Shown here in pieces: positions 23,743 through 34,771 of a DNA stretch of 64,000 bases (positions are counted from its first letter, which is position 1; each line of letters opens with the position of its first letter). This stretch comes from Odiellus spinosus (lineage: Eukaryota > Arthropoda > Arachnida > Opiliones > Phalangiidae). The translations under genes and the position numbers were made by a program. The stretch covers positions 19,445,024 through 19,509,023 of the forward strand of contig OY987231.1 in the NCBI GenBank assembly GCA_963920705.1. The letters run 5' to 3'. Below the pieces are notes generated by a model, which saw only the letters and a program-made list of their open reading frames with translations, was not told the origin of the DNA and did no database searches.

Positions 23743-25510
23743 ATTTAATTACCAGAATTATGTTGTTAGGTTGCATTCTTCCTTTAAAAGAAATATAGTA
23801 TTTTTTCTTCAAAATATAGGATTATAGAGGATACAGAATTAGGGGGTTAATTCTTATAAAGTCATGATATTACACATATTTAATTATGTTTCAGAGAAAA
23901 CAGCCATCAACTAAAGAGGTGATTCCCCCCCGTTATGAATTTAATTGGATAAATAAAATATATATAAAAATATATAAAATACTTGAAAGAAACGCCTGCG
24001 CAAACGCTCATTTTTATACATTCCATATCCGTAATTTCAACCGCGACGAAATACCAATCCGAGAAATTAACTCAACATCTTATAAAGCGGCTACGCGAAA
24101 TGGTCCCTTTGGGTGGGGAAAACCTAGATGAAAAACATTAATCTTCATATACTTTAAAGCTGAAAAATACGAGCAAGAGTCGCCGGGGGAGAGTATAGGC
24201 CATAAAGGAGAAATACCAGAAGTCGGGGTTGTACCCCAGAAACGCTTGTTTCGAGCCTTCAAACCCGCAACGGGGGAGGTGGATGTTACCAAAAGTAGGG
24301 TCCGCGTTTAATATGTCTTAGAGTAAAGCTGGCTTAAATTAAACGTTGATATCGATCAGATAAGCGACTTAGAGACAGAAAAGCACGATAGAAGAGGTAA
24401 ATGGGGGAGTTTTTTTACCCTTAAGAAGGATGGTGATATGTCGGAAGAGTCTGAAACGGTCTGAAACCACCACCGGTTTTTGGAAGACTTTGTCATTACT
24501 CGCTCAGTAATGTTCATTTTTGATAGGTTTGTTCTAAATTCGATGAAAAACGGAAAATATTCGTATTCCTTCTTCCGTAAAGTTAAACATTAAGTATCGT
24601 TCCGCCGTATCATCGACTGAAATATGATTTTCAATTCACTACCGGCAAAGTTCGAGGACTAATGTAAGTTTATAAAGCCAGGTGCACACTGTCACTGTTG
24701 TTAGGGAGAATGCAACCTAACAACAAGTGGTTTTTTTATCGATTCATGAAAAATCACTTGTTAGGTTGCATCTTCCTTGAAGTTGAAGAGATAATAGAAG
24801 AGGAACGCGTTAATCGAATAAAGCTTTAAAATATGAATAAAACATTATTAAATTAATTTACAGTTAATTAATATTAAAGTCGCAATATGAACCGCGCTAA
24901 GAATACTGATAAAAAAAGATAAAAATATCAAAAATCTCCAGCTAACACGTTTCTTAGTCTTCATTATCTCTTTAAAATATTCATATTCCAGGGAACTTAG
25001 ATCGGGCAAGATTTTAAGCGAAGTTTTTCGCACGAAAGTTTAATAAACGTCTTCAGTTTTTCATTCAAATTAGGACATTTTGTACCTGATCATGTTCACC
25101 ATCGCAGTTTTGAGTGAAGTTTGAGTGTGCGCGGGCCTTTAGCTCCTGATGGAACATTTTTTATGGGCTGTTGTCTGGAAATACTCGTCTAATAAATGAG
25201 AAGTCAGGATGCGCTTAGTACATACTTATTCTGACGCCCTGTACTAGGAACCGTTATTTATGGCTCGTTTTATCCGATGTTTTTTGGTGGTCTCTCAATT
25301 ACGAGAATAAGATACTAAAGGGGGCGTTGTTTAATTTCCGGGTCTTGTTAATCGTAATCAAGGATAGTAACTTTTGTCTCGTGTCATGTACTTCGAAATT
25401 TTAGTTTAAAATAATGGGATAGGGAGACAGAACATGGTCATGCCGTGAAAAAAAACCAACCTTGACCTCATATAAACAACCATATACTGGACGAGCGTTT
25501 GTAAGATAGA
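23743..25510. other. Spacer, no gene recognised
   Basis: The overlapping ORFs at 23886-24131 (+) and 24080-24292 (-) lie in a moderately GC-rich block (GGGGTTGTACCCC hairpin) but have no known motif. 24585-24615 shares TAAGTATCGTTCCGCCGTAT with 37890-37910. Confidence 0.4.
24701..24785. mobile_element. Family E MITE, minimal fold-back remnant
   Basis: Two family E ends (AGGGAGAATGCAACCTAACA and TGTTAGGTTGCATCTTCCTT) face each other across only about 25 bp, so almost the whole interior is gone. A lone right end also occurs near 23764-23790. Confidence 0.55.
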
Positions 25511-25512
25511 TA

Positions 25513-26142
25513 GCTGCGTTCATACTAGGCCTAGGAATCGATTTAAACAGAAGCCGATGAAACCCTCCTTTGAAGTCTACTATTCTAATGTTCCATATAG
25601 CGTTCCTCTCTGTATGGGTAAAATTCACAATTTTACGAGATCGGAGGGGTCCTACTTCATACCCCCTGTCTACGGAAAATTGGAAATTCTCTCTCTTCAC
25701 AAACGACGACGTTTTTTTGACGAACTCCAAGGCTGCTAGAGATATTCGCTCGACGAACTCCCGCTCCGAAAATATCTACCGTTAGGAGGCGTACGAATCG
25801 CGCTTTTTGAAACTAACCCATACAGAGAGGGGTAGACAAGACCCGGGAGTAATAGACTTCAAAGGAGGGTTTCATCGGCTTCTGATTTAAACCGTTTTAA
25901 AACTTTTCGCTAGAATCGTGTGAACGGGAAACTGTCTTTTCTCCTATCGATTTGATTCGATTTCTCAAAATTGCTTCGGGAACCAGTTTCGTACCGATTC
26001 GGTTTCAACAACCGATAGATGAAGCTACGATAAATCGATTTATAAGTATAATGCGTGACGCTTAAAACGATTCATTGCGATTTGAATATCGGTTTGATTT
26101 TACCATTTCAAACCGATTAAGAAATGCTAGTGTGACCGTAGC
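25513..26142. mobile_element. TA-flanked MITE (family C), copy 1, carrying a nested insertion
   Basis: Ends GCTGCGTTCATACTAG and CTAGTGTGACCGTAGC are imperfect inverted repeats flanked by TA on both sides, the pattern of Tc1/mariner-derived MITEs. The element is split by MITE family A copy 3 (25548-25884). Without it the element is about 286 bp. Copies 2 and 3 lie at 31352 and 32966. Confidence 0.75.
25548..25884 (-). mobile_element. MITE family A, copy 3 (337 bp), nested in another MITE
   Basis: Full length, with ends CAGAAGCC/GGCTTCTG and a perfect 7-bp duplication ATTTAAA (25541-25547, 25885-25891). It sits inside the TCACACTAG-ended element at 25513-26142: removing this copy and one duplicate restores a continuous ...GATTTAAACCG... 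as seen in the related copy at 32966. The ORFs reported on both strands here are products of the repeat. Confidence 0.9.
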
Positions 26143-26144
26143 TA

Positions 26145-26865
26145 AATTGAAGCCTATGACTTCTTAAGGTTTATAATCTGCAGCATCCCCATACTTTGAC
26201 TAATTCTTTGAATTGTACGGGATTGAATTAAATATACATTTATATAAAAATAAATTGAAGGAAAATGATCTTTTTCCATTCAATAAAAAGACGATTTTTA
26301 GCCAAGAACTGTTCTAATAGCGCTTTTTATAAAAGTCCGCAATGGGCTTAAAAGTATGGACAATCAACTGGCGGGAGTTCTATAATACCTTCTTAAGAAA
26401 AAGAGGAAAAGTTGAAAAATAAGATCTATTTCCGCTGCAGGGCGGAAGAGACGATGAGAAGATACCTTTTACCTGTACCGTGTCAGCTTTAATTAAGCAA
26501 GATGCCAGAACAAAGGAGCTCTAAATGCCCTTAAGGGATACCTCCTTTATCTTTTCCCGCCTACCGTATACTTCGCGCATCTCCATCCAATTTCGCAGTT
26601 CCCTCCGCCTGCCATCTCTCTCCTTTTCCACTCCTGCGTTTGACATCTTATTTTTTTCTCTTTTTCCGGGAGAAAAGCTTCATTTCCTATATATATAGTG
26701 ACCACCGTTGGCATTGACAAATATTAATAGAACTATCTCATTTCTAGTCCTTTTAGCACTATATTGAATATGGTATCTATTAATTAATATTTAATATTAG
26801 TTCTCGTTATAGTGAGCGTATGATCTAGGGATATTAACCAATGGACAAGACAAAAACTGACTTTT
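26145..26865. other. Spacer, nothing recognised
   Basis: Pyrimidine-rich block 26540-26660 (CCTCCGCCTGCCATCTCTCT) without an ORF or repeat partner. Confidence 0.4.
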
Positions 26866-26913
26866 TACCTCCCCGAGTGAACTTGTTCACGGGGAGGTTT
26901 TACGTTCGTCGTG

Positions 26914-26990
26914 TCTGTGTGTCTGTGTGTCTGTGTGTCTGTGTGTCTGTGTGTCTGTGTGTCTGTGTGTCTGTGTGTCTGTGTGTCTGT
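26914..26990. repeat. Microsatellite (TGTCTGTG)n
   Basis: About nine to ten perfect 8-bp units. Immediately left, at 26866-26900, is a hairpin with arms ACCTCCCCGAGTGAAC / GTTCACGGGGAGGT. ORFs on both strands are periodic translations of the repeat. Confidence 0.95.
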
Positions 26991-27119
26991 CACTTCCGGT
27001 GTAAGCGGATATCCTGTGTAACCGGATATCACGTGACCTAGCACGTAGAGCAAAAATCTTGGGACTCAAGACGTAAACATGCCATTTTATCGTTCAATTC
27101 CGTTCAACGGGAATTCCTA

Positions 27120-27445
27120 TAATCAGGCTGCCACATGGATAAGCTTCAGGTGTCGTGCGATTTTATGCAACCGTGGACGTCTCCCATTGCATATTATCGC
27201 CTTCCACCATCCACATCAAACCTCGATGCTGGGCAGTTGAAGGCGATTATACACAATGGGACGTCTCCCACTGTTATAATCACCTCCGACCATCCAAACG
27301 CACCAAGGTCCAACCTTCAGTTTCCGATCTCAGCGGGCCATATTAGCGAGGCGTCCCTCACTAATATGGTCCACATCAACCATCAACTCGCCCCCTCTAC
27401 GGGTCAGATTTTCGTTCGTAGCTACACTGAGCGCCTGGTGTAATA
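27120..27445. other. Hairpin- and duplication-rich block with a 102-residue ORF of unknown status
   Basis: Richer in G+C than its surroundings. An about 84-bp unit starting ACGTCTCCCA is present twice (27178 and 27263). CCCATTGCATATTATCGCCT (about 27182) pairs with AGGCGATTATACACAATGGG (about 27240). CCATATTAGCGAGG pairs with CACTAATATGG (about 27340-27370). A plus-strand ORF runs 27135-27443. Codon pattern and repeats do not point to a known protein. Could be a fold-back repeat or a structured RNA. With the microsatellite and hairpin just left it may form one repeat unit. Confidence 0.4.
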
Positions 27446-30400
27446 ACTACCTCCAGACATTGAACAGGGGGTGGGTTCCCCTTTCTTCACAGCTTTAAGT
27501 TACAGATACCTAATAATGTTTTTCGATCGCCTTATATACCACTTTTTTTACACTAACGCGTTGTAGCCTTATGGCGTGGTATCTTTCAGTGAATTGAAAC
27601 GAAATGCTCATTTAAACTATAATTAAAATTTCTTAAATTACTTAACTTAGTCTAATTAATAATTTCGCTGAAAATTAAATTAAAATTAAATGTTATTTTA
27701 GAAGATATTTAAGAAATTGTCTAAGAATTTTGTGAAATTTGTGTGTTCAATACCAGCTCGAGTTGGCAGCACGCGTTAAGCTATTTTCCATGTACCATTT
27801 AGTCCAAAAACATAGGTATAAAGGTATTGTAGGCTTAGGCTTGCTGCAAACTCAGGGTGGATTGGAAAACTAATACAGTTCAACTTCTACGCATATGGAA
27901 GTAGTCTTGTTTTTTATCTATTTTAATTGATTGATTTAATTTTTTAGCTTAGCCTCAGTTATTAAAATGTGTAGGTGTTTTTTTTTATTTTGTTTATCGC
28001 ATATATAAAAGCGTGAAATACTATTTCGGCCGTCAGAGAAAAAGCTGGGATCGAAGAGCTGGTTACCTTTTCGCTCGCCGTACCAATTCACTAGTGTGAT
28101 GGTAATTCGACAGCGGCTCTTAGCTGCTTCGACTGGCGTTTCTCTCCGTGGAGTGATACCTCCTTTACCTCGGTGTCGAGGAGAGCTAATACACGTGTGT
28201 TTGGGCTTCGTACTTGTACATAACCTTAAGGCCTGCGTAAATTTGGGTGATTTGCACTTGACTTTTGGAGCGAATGTACCCGTATATCTAACTTAAACTT
28301 CTCCATTACCTACTTTGATTTTCATGTACTTGAGTTCCGTGACTGGAATGTGCTTTAAACCCAATCTTTAATAATTCGCCATTGAATTACAAACCAACTA
28401 TTACCACGTAGGATAGGAGACATGATAATTGAGGTCTACATGTTGAATAACCTGCCACAAACTTGTATTTAATAGAATAACCGGCCGAGTACAGGGACTG
28501 GAAGTCTGCAACAGACTTCTAGTATTATTTTTTTCTTTTCGGCTGAATATTGAGAGAATTAGCTTTATGTACCGGGATAAACTTACTTCCTAGCGAAGCT
28601 GGAAACAATGTATTGGGACTTTGTTATAAGAACAAGTTTCTAGCACCTGCTTTCAATTTCATTTTTTCAATTGCTCGCGTGTTTGCTATATTTGCGAATT
28701 TGTTTCGCACGAAAATGCCGCGTATACGCAAGGGTATAATTCACAAGAAACGCTGGATTTGAAGTAAATTCTTCATTAATATTTGCAATTTCTCGCGCAA
28801 AACGCCATTAATGTCTAGGCGACTTCCTTGCATCTATCGCGTCTAATGCGCTCTCTTAAGGATATTAATTGGTGCATTCACGTCATTAGCGTAAAGATAT
28901 AGATTTACGAAGAACGCGTGCTGGTATGTTTGGTAGATCTAAATGGCCAAAACGTTAGAGTTCTAATTTTTTTTTTTCAATTTCTCCGAATGTCTAAAGT
29001 AAATAAGTGCGTGTAAACAAGCTAAGCTTCAATTTTGCACACCTTTAAAGCATAATAACGTCATTTAAGCAAAGGAACATATGTGTATTTGTGACTTGCG
29101 TAAAATCGAGTTCATCAGCACGCGAGTATGTGTAGCCCACTAAATTTCAAGTCCGAAACCACTTTACGCGTGCAAAATATCAAAGCGATTCTGATATTCT
29201 TGGGAAAATCAGTTTAATGTATGGGGAAATACTGTAATTTTCTGGCAAATTTTCGAACAGTGGCCTAAGAATTGGTTTTAATAACTAGCACGGGTTTTCA
29301 AATTAATATTTTATAAGCCTCGCACGTTTCCAAATGTATTTCACGCGAAATTGTTGCGTGTACGCATGCGCAGATCGAACCAGGTTATTTATACCACAAT
29401 TTACAGTTGACTAACATTCTTAAACCGGATTGACATTGAATTTTCTTGTGTTTTAATTGGTATATATGATATGGTTCACCCTATAGTGAAATGTAGACCG
29501 AGTGGGGAAAAGAATCACGTGATTGGATCTCTTAATGACTGCTAGTTTTAGTTTCACACTTTTCCCCACATGAAATTAATGTTTATCCCAATTAAGTATA
29601 GTAGAACTATGCTTTTTAATGCCTACTGTCGTTTATTTTCGGTGACGTTTTAGCTAGTGTGTAGTCACGTAAAATAACGTTTGTTTCACAACTTGTGTTG
29701 TATACTGAAGCCATTTATAGGTTCAATTTGATATAACATTTTGCCTTTTCACGTTACTTGGTCTACAAATACTCTACAACCGTCAAAATTCTGATATGGT
29801 TTTAAAAGAAGAACCTTGACCTTGTGTATTTAATCTCATATCGAGATTAAATGTTTTTCGCATCTAATTTTAATTGGTTTATCAATATGTTATTTGTATA
29901 GATATTTTTTTTAAGATTTTATATTTTTTAGATTAAAATAAATTTATTATTCAGGAAGATTTTGTAGAATCTAGTTCTCAGGATTACCGGTGTTGAAAAT
30001 TTATTTTGCTAATGTTATCTTGATGTCTGTGTTTTCTGCCCGCTATTTGGTAGTGGTAAGATTAATATTTTAATTTTAATTAATTGACTTATTTGGCGTT
30101 TATTTGATAATTTGCTTTACTTAAATTGTTCGTGTAAGGGCTATTTTACATATTACCAAAGATTGCTAATTTCAGTTGTCTTAATTCTGATTTTCTCCAC
30201 TATAAAACCAAGAAACATTTCCGATTTTTTTCATAATCGAAATAAGCCGTGTACAGTGATCTTCGAGACGAGAGGAGACGAGGCCAGACCAGACGAAAGA
30301 GAGCTATAATGACTTAAGGGAGATAATCAACCAGCGTAGAATGTTATCACCATTTGAAATCAACAGAGCAGCGACACGGCTTTCATTTATCACAAGAAAG

Positions 30401-31014
30401 AGACGGCCCGGCTACGAAGAATTGAAACGTGCAAGCAGTTAGTGTTTTCGGACTCGACATATGAGAAATCTACAGTCAGTAAAAGCTCGGCAGTTCTTCA
30501 TACGGCCTCGTAATTGTAAACATAAAAGGAGCTATTCTAACGGTGTGGAAATTAGTCTACTTTCAGTCTTTTAAGATATTTTTTTATCATAGGAGTGGAA
30601 GCTAACGTCTTGTAACCGGTTTGGAAAATAACCTCTCAACCAGCTCAATCCTTGGATTCTTCCAATGACTGGGATCACTTGCATGATGAATATATCAGTA
30701 ATGGTCCTCTATTAGCACGTCAAAACAAGAATTTTAGACGAAAACTGTACCGGAAGTAATTGTCGATCATCTACCGAAAATGGGTTGTAAATGGAACATT
30801 CAGTCTACAATATTTCTTGGTTTGTCTAAGAGGAACTTGCTACAAAATCTTCGTCGTTTTAATTCCTTGTCTTCATTGCCATCCCAGACTAAATCCTTCG
30901 TCTTTATCAAATCAGTGGATTATCTCAAAGATAATCACACAGTACCGCCTATGCTCTAATGATAATTTATATTATAAGAAAATGTATTTTACATATTTAT
31001 TTAGAAAATAAATT
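27446..31014. other. Gene-poor stretch with unsupported short ORFs
   Basis: Holds the TATA candidate at 28002 and less AT-rich, possibly transcribed patches (28020-28260, 30250-30480). Short ORFs (28096, 28550, 30112, 30760) have no domain. An untranslated or long non-coding transcript ending near the AATAAA at 31006 would fit, but nothing proves it. Confidence 0.35.
28002..28036 (+). promoter_or_regulatory. Candidate TATA-type core promoter
   Basis: TATATAAAAG at 28002-28011, with an initiator-like GTCAGAG about 30 bp downstream. The next 250 bp are less AT-rich than the surroundings. No convincing coding exon was found downstream; short ORFs at 28096-28296 and 28550-28762 are unrecognised. 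May be chance. Confidence 0.25.
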
Positions 31015-31144
31015 TCATTTGGTGTGTCTATTAAGTAATCTACGCCATGCCGCATATAATTATGCGTAACGCAGGACATTTCAATTGGTGTGTATATTAA
31101 AGAGTCTACGACCTGTCGCATGTAATTATGGGTAACGCATGACA
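31015..31144. repeat. Tandem duplication, about 63 bp twice
   Basis: TTGGTGTGTCTATTAAGTAA...CGCATATAATTATGCGTAAC is followed by TTGGTGTGTATATTAAAGAG...CGCATGTAATTATGGGTAAC. Several substitutions separate the units. Confidence 0.7.
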
Positions 31145-31351
31145 CACTTTTGCATTCTCTGTATCCTTGAGGTTAAGGGAAAATACTTATATTCCGTAAA
31201 ATAGAGAATAATAATTGGAATGCACGCTGGTTCCTCTATTCATCCAATACTCTACATTTCTTTTCATCTTTTATTTTAGGTAGGGTTAGGTTAGATTACT
31301 TTAACGTCGGGCTCGGGGAGGTTATATTTTGGTTTCCCAACTTGTTTTAAA

Positions 31352-31580
31352 GCTACGGTCACACTAGCATTTCTTAATCGGTTTGAAACAATTAAATCAA
31401 ACCGATATTCAAATTGCCAGGAATCGTTTTAAGCGTCACGTGTTCACGCATTATCTTTATAAATCGATTTATTGTAGCTTCATCTATCGGTTGTTGAAAC
31501 CGAATCGGTACGAAATTGGTTCACGAAGCGGTTTCGAGAAAACGAATCAAATCGATTCCAAGACCTAGTATGAACGCAGC
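31352..31580. mobile_element. TA-flanked MITE (family C), copy 2
   Basis: Starts GCTACGGTCACACTAGC and ends CTAGTATGAACGCAGC followed by TA. Internal sequence (AATCGATTTAT, ATCGGTTGTTGAAACCGAAT) is the inverse of copies 1 and 3. The left TA has decayed to AA. The 61-residue ORF inside is the repeat itself. Confidence 0.7.
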
Positions 31581-32320
31581 TATTGAAAACTTCTAAATCG
31601 GACCGATATTAAGTCAAAATGATAGAAATAAAGTTTTTTAATTCTGTTAAAGGAATAGTCTCGTGAAATTTCATTATTATTCTCTGGTGATCAAACTGAG
31701 AGGTTCAAAATCGGGTCATTTAAGCCAACATAGATGAAATACGAAGATTTTGCGTTTTTACATTATGACGATTTTGATGTATTCATTCAAATAAATGAAA
31801 TAAATCAGCTTAAACAGTAACAGGGACTCATTTACATACCAGATTCTTAAAGGGATAATGAAGACGACGTGTTATTTTTAATCTATTAACAAAAGTTAAA
31901 ATATGAATATTAAAAACCTTTAACTTTAATTCTAAAATAGAACGGCTTCAAAGACGACTTCATAACCTTATATTACGTTCCTTAAATATATATCACCCTT
32001 CTCGAGTATAAAAAGTTCAAAACTCTCGAGGTTTGAAACAATCCCTCTTCCCGAAATAATTTTATTCCCTCCCCCCTGTATCTATCCTGGTGTATAAATT
32101 CCTGCGGCTCGCTCTAGCTACGTGGAAACCAGATTATCTTTTAGATTTAACTTTCAAACCCTCCCCATCAACGTTTCGAAACAGGGGAAGATATCGCTAG
32201 AGAAGAATGAAGGATGGCGAGCGCCGAGGGTTGTAGGTGAACCGTGAAACAGGGGCCTAAAAAATGCTCCGTCGCGTTTAATTTTGAAAAGGTTCTAAGC
32301 CTACAGGAGAAGGATAGGAC

Positions 32321-32344
32321 GTTAGAGAGAGAGAGAGAGAGAGA
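32321..32344. repeat. (GA)n microsatellite
   Basis: About eleven GA units in AGAGAGAGAG form. Confidence 0.9.
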
Positions 32345-32965
32345 AAGGCGGATTGAAATCTCTCAGCCTGTCAACGGCACAAACTGATACAAATCGGGGA
32401 TATTTAATTACGAATCGCTTTAGCTTGTGGGGAGATATAGGAAAGGATTTGGGTTTTTTTTTTTCCTTCTTTTTCATAGCTTCAGGGTGCTGGAACGTGG
32501 TTTGACTGATAAAGGGGAGGTTTCCCTCAATGTTATGGTTATTAAAATATTCGGGTCCATTTTCAGATCTCTAAGAAGATTAAATATTTCACGTGGTGGC
32601 CAATCATTTTGATGTTTTGACTAACAATTGTAAAGAAGGTAATTCTGACTTATACAAAAGCAATATTTTCAAGATTTTGTTGATGTTTCAGAATTGTTAA
32701 AGTATAGGTACTCAACCTCAATAGTTCCGATCATAAAAGAGGAGGAGCTTATTTAGGGAACGTTGACGTCGACGTCATCAGCTACGTCATAGCTTGTAAA
32801 GCTCATAGGGCTCGTGAGAACAGAGCATTTCTTAAGCTTATTTTTTGTCAGCTCTCAAGGTCGGGTCTCTCCCGAGTGACTTCTGGGTCGTCTGGTCCCT
32901 AGCGTTTTATGAAAACGGAAATTACTGCCACGTGATTTCGTGACGTTTCTACTTTACTGTATTTA

Positions 32966-33255
32966 GCGTCAATACGACCTTAGAAATCGATTTAAACCGT
33001 TTCAAAACGATTCGCTGGAGTCGTGTGACCGGGAAATTGTCTTTTCTCGAATCAATTGGATTTCATTTCTCAAAACTGCTTCGGGAACCAGTTTCGTACC
33101 GATTCGGTTTGAACAACCGATAGATGAAGCTACAATAAATCGATTTATAAAGATAACGCGTGAACACGTGACGCTTAAAACGATTCCTGGAGATTTGAAT
33201 ATAGGTTTGATTTTACCGTTTCAAACGGATTAATAAATGCTAGTGTGAACCTAGC
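32966..33255. mobile_element. TA-flanked MITE (family C), copy 3
   Basis: Right end CTAGTGTGAACCTAGC and interior (CCGATAGATGAAGCTAC, AATCGATTTATAAAGAT) match copy 1. The left end is diverged (TAGCGTCAATACGACC). Shows the uninterrupted form of the site where copy 1 carries MITE A copy 3. Confidence 0.7.
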
Positions 33256-34065
33256 AATATTGAAATTGAATTCCTATCTAAGCCAAAAATCATAACGAGC
33301 TAGTTCAGTAGTCCTTCGAATTTAAAAATCTTCCAACACTCGCTAATCCTCTAAACCATTTTATTTTTAATAAACCGAAGTTGAGGAAACGGATGAGCAA
33401 ATCATATACACCTAGTATACATATAACGGCTTTCAATAAAATGCACCGAAATGGAAATATTCCTCGAAATCTCCGGCACGGAAATACGGGAAATGAGAAC
33501 TGCCACAATTAAAAAAAAAAAAAAAAGTTTTCTCTCTCTTTCGCAATCCCACAAGCGGACGCCATTTCGTTTAGAACATTAAAAAACTTTTTTCCACGAA
33601 ATGAGGGAAAAACGCCACCGAAGGGAGATAACAAACTTTGATTCGGTAGTCTTTTTTTTTTCGCTTGGTAGATTATATGAGCTTTTTATTTAAATGATTT
33701 TTTTCGTTGGTTAGGGAATAGATTCAGCGTGGGTGGGGCGTATTCGCCCACTTTCGTCCCAAGTTCATTTTCTAATGGAATTTTTCGAATCTATTTTAAA
33801 GCAATTACTCTAGAAGTTGATATTATAAAAGTCATTACATACGCGTTTAAAAAAATCGTGTTTAAATTGGTTCTTTTCCTTGCATTATCAAACTAATTAT
33901 ATTGTTCAAATTTAGTAGTCACTGATTGGTTCGAATTTACTCTAGAAGCTTACGCTGAAATCAAACCTAACAATTAAACACCAAAATTATCGATAATAAT
34001 TTTAATACAATTAAGAGCCCCTTCTTTTAATAAAATTTTAGTTAAACTAAGATGTTGCCTAATAC

Positions 34066-34771
34066 CCTCTTCAGACGCGGCGTAATTATAAGTTTAATCA
34101 AATTTAACTAAAGGCCCGTTCAGATTATCCAACTTTTGTCAGCTGACAAAGCCCCGACTGGTCGGCTTGACATGTCCGGCCGACCAGTCAGGTCAGTCCA
34201 CTCATTCACACTAACCGTTTTTTTTTGGAAGTTTTAAATTGTATTCTTCGCCACGAGATTTCATAATTAATATTTATAGTAAGATATATATAAAAAAACT
34301 AAATTATTTTTCTAGCTTACCGCAGGTTTTGATTTCCCTATGCATGAGTTCATATTTAAATCCACAGGATTAAATTTAAAACCGCTTAAAATGTTAAAAG
34401 TTGACATTGTGCAAAGGCTTAAAGGAAAAAATGAGAATTTAAAATAAAAAACGTGCAATAATTGGCACGTGACGTCAAATTCTCTATCTCGAGATTGGAT
34501 AAAAACCCTCCGATTTTTGTCGGCCTGACCCAGATCGGCTAACGATCCGATTAAAAATCGGGTTTGAAGCTGACAAAACTCATGTCGGGGCTAACATTCA
34601 CACTACCTGACAAGTCGGGCTGACTAGTCAATCTGACCTAGTCAGATGACTAAAGTTGGATAGTCTGAACGCGCCTTAAGTAGCCTTCTCAGTTCAATAA
34701 ACCTCGGTTAATTGTGATTAATCCTCGGTTAAATCTGATTAAACCGGATAGTTACGCCTCGTCTGAAAAGG
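34066..34771. mobile_element. TCAGACG-ended MITE (family D) interrupted by another MITE
   Basis: Left end CTCTTCAGACGCGGCGTAAT and right end ATAGTTACGCCTCGTCTGAA are inverted repeats extending into TTTAATCA/TGATTAAA. The middle is occupied by the element at 34112-34675. Right-end fragments of the same family are at 22388-22484 and 58612-58672; the first shows sequence joining the two halves found here (TAGCTTTCTCAGTTCAATAA). Confidence 0.65.
34112..34675. mobile_element. PIF/Harbinger-like MITE, apparently nested in family D
   Basis: Long inverted ends AGGCCCGTTCAGATTATCCA and (right) ...TAGTCTGAACGCGCCT, each bordered by TAA, fitting the 3-bp TWA duplication of PIF/Harbinger transposons. 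Subterminal GTCAGCTGAC / GTCAGATGAC motifs and CCGACCAGTCAG-type palindromes continue the inverted repeat inward. No transposase ORF. Superfamily call rests on TSD and end form only. Confidence 0.6.

Larger units (their letters stand above)
31583..34065. other. Spacer between MITEs, no gene recognised
   Basis: Apart from family C copy 3 and the GA microsatellite, only short ORFs (32427 +, 33305 -) without domains. Confidence 0.4.

Noticed and set aside
25401-25785. ORFs on both strands at 25401-25785, also at 1636, 38673, 40196 and 50265-50628
   Set aside because: All are readings of MITE family A copies; the same peptides recur with each copy and none resembles a transposase.
26841-27069. 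Cys/Val-rich plus and Thr/His-rich minus ORFs
   Set aside because: Translations of the (TGTCTGTG)n microsatellite.
27150-27260. Minus-strand peptide YAMGDVHGCIKS resembling the GDxHG motif of Ser/Thr phosphatases
   Set aside because: A stop lies just before it, no other phosphatase motif follows, and the segment is part of a local duplication and inverted repeat; most likely chance.
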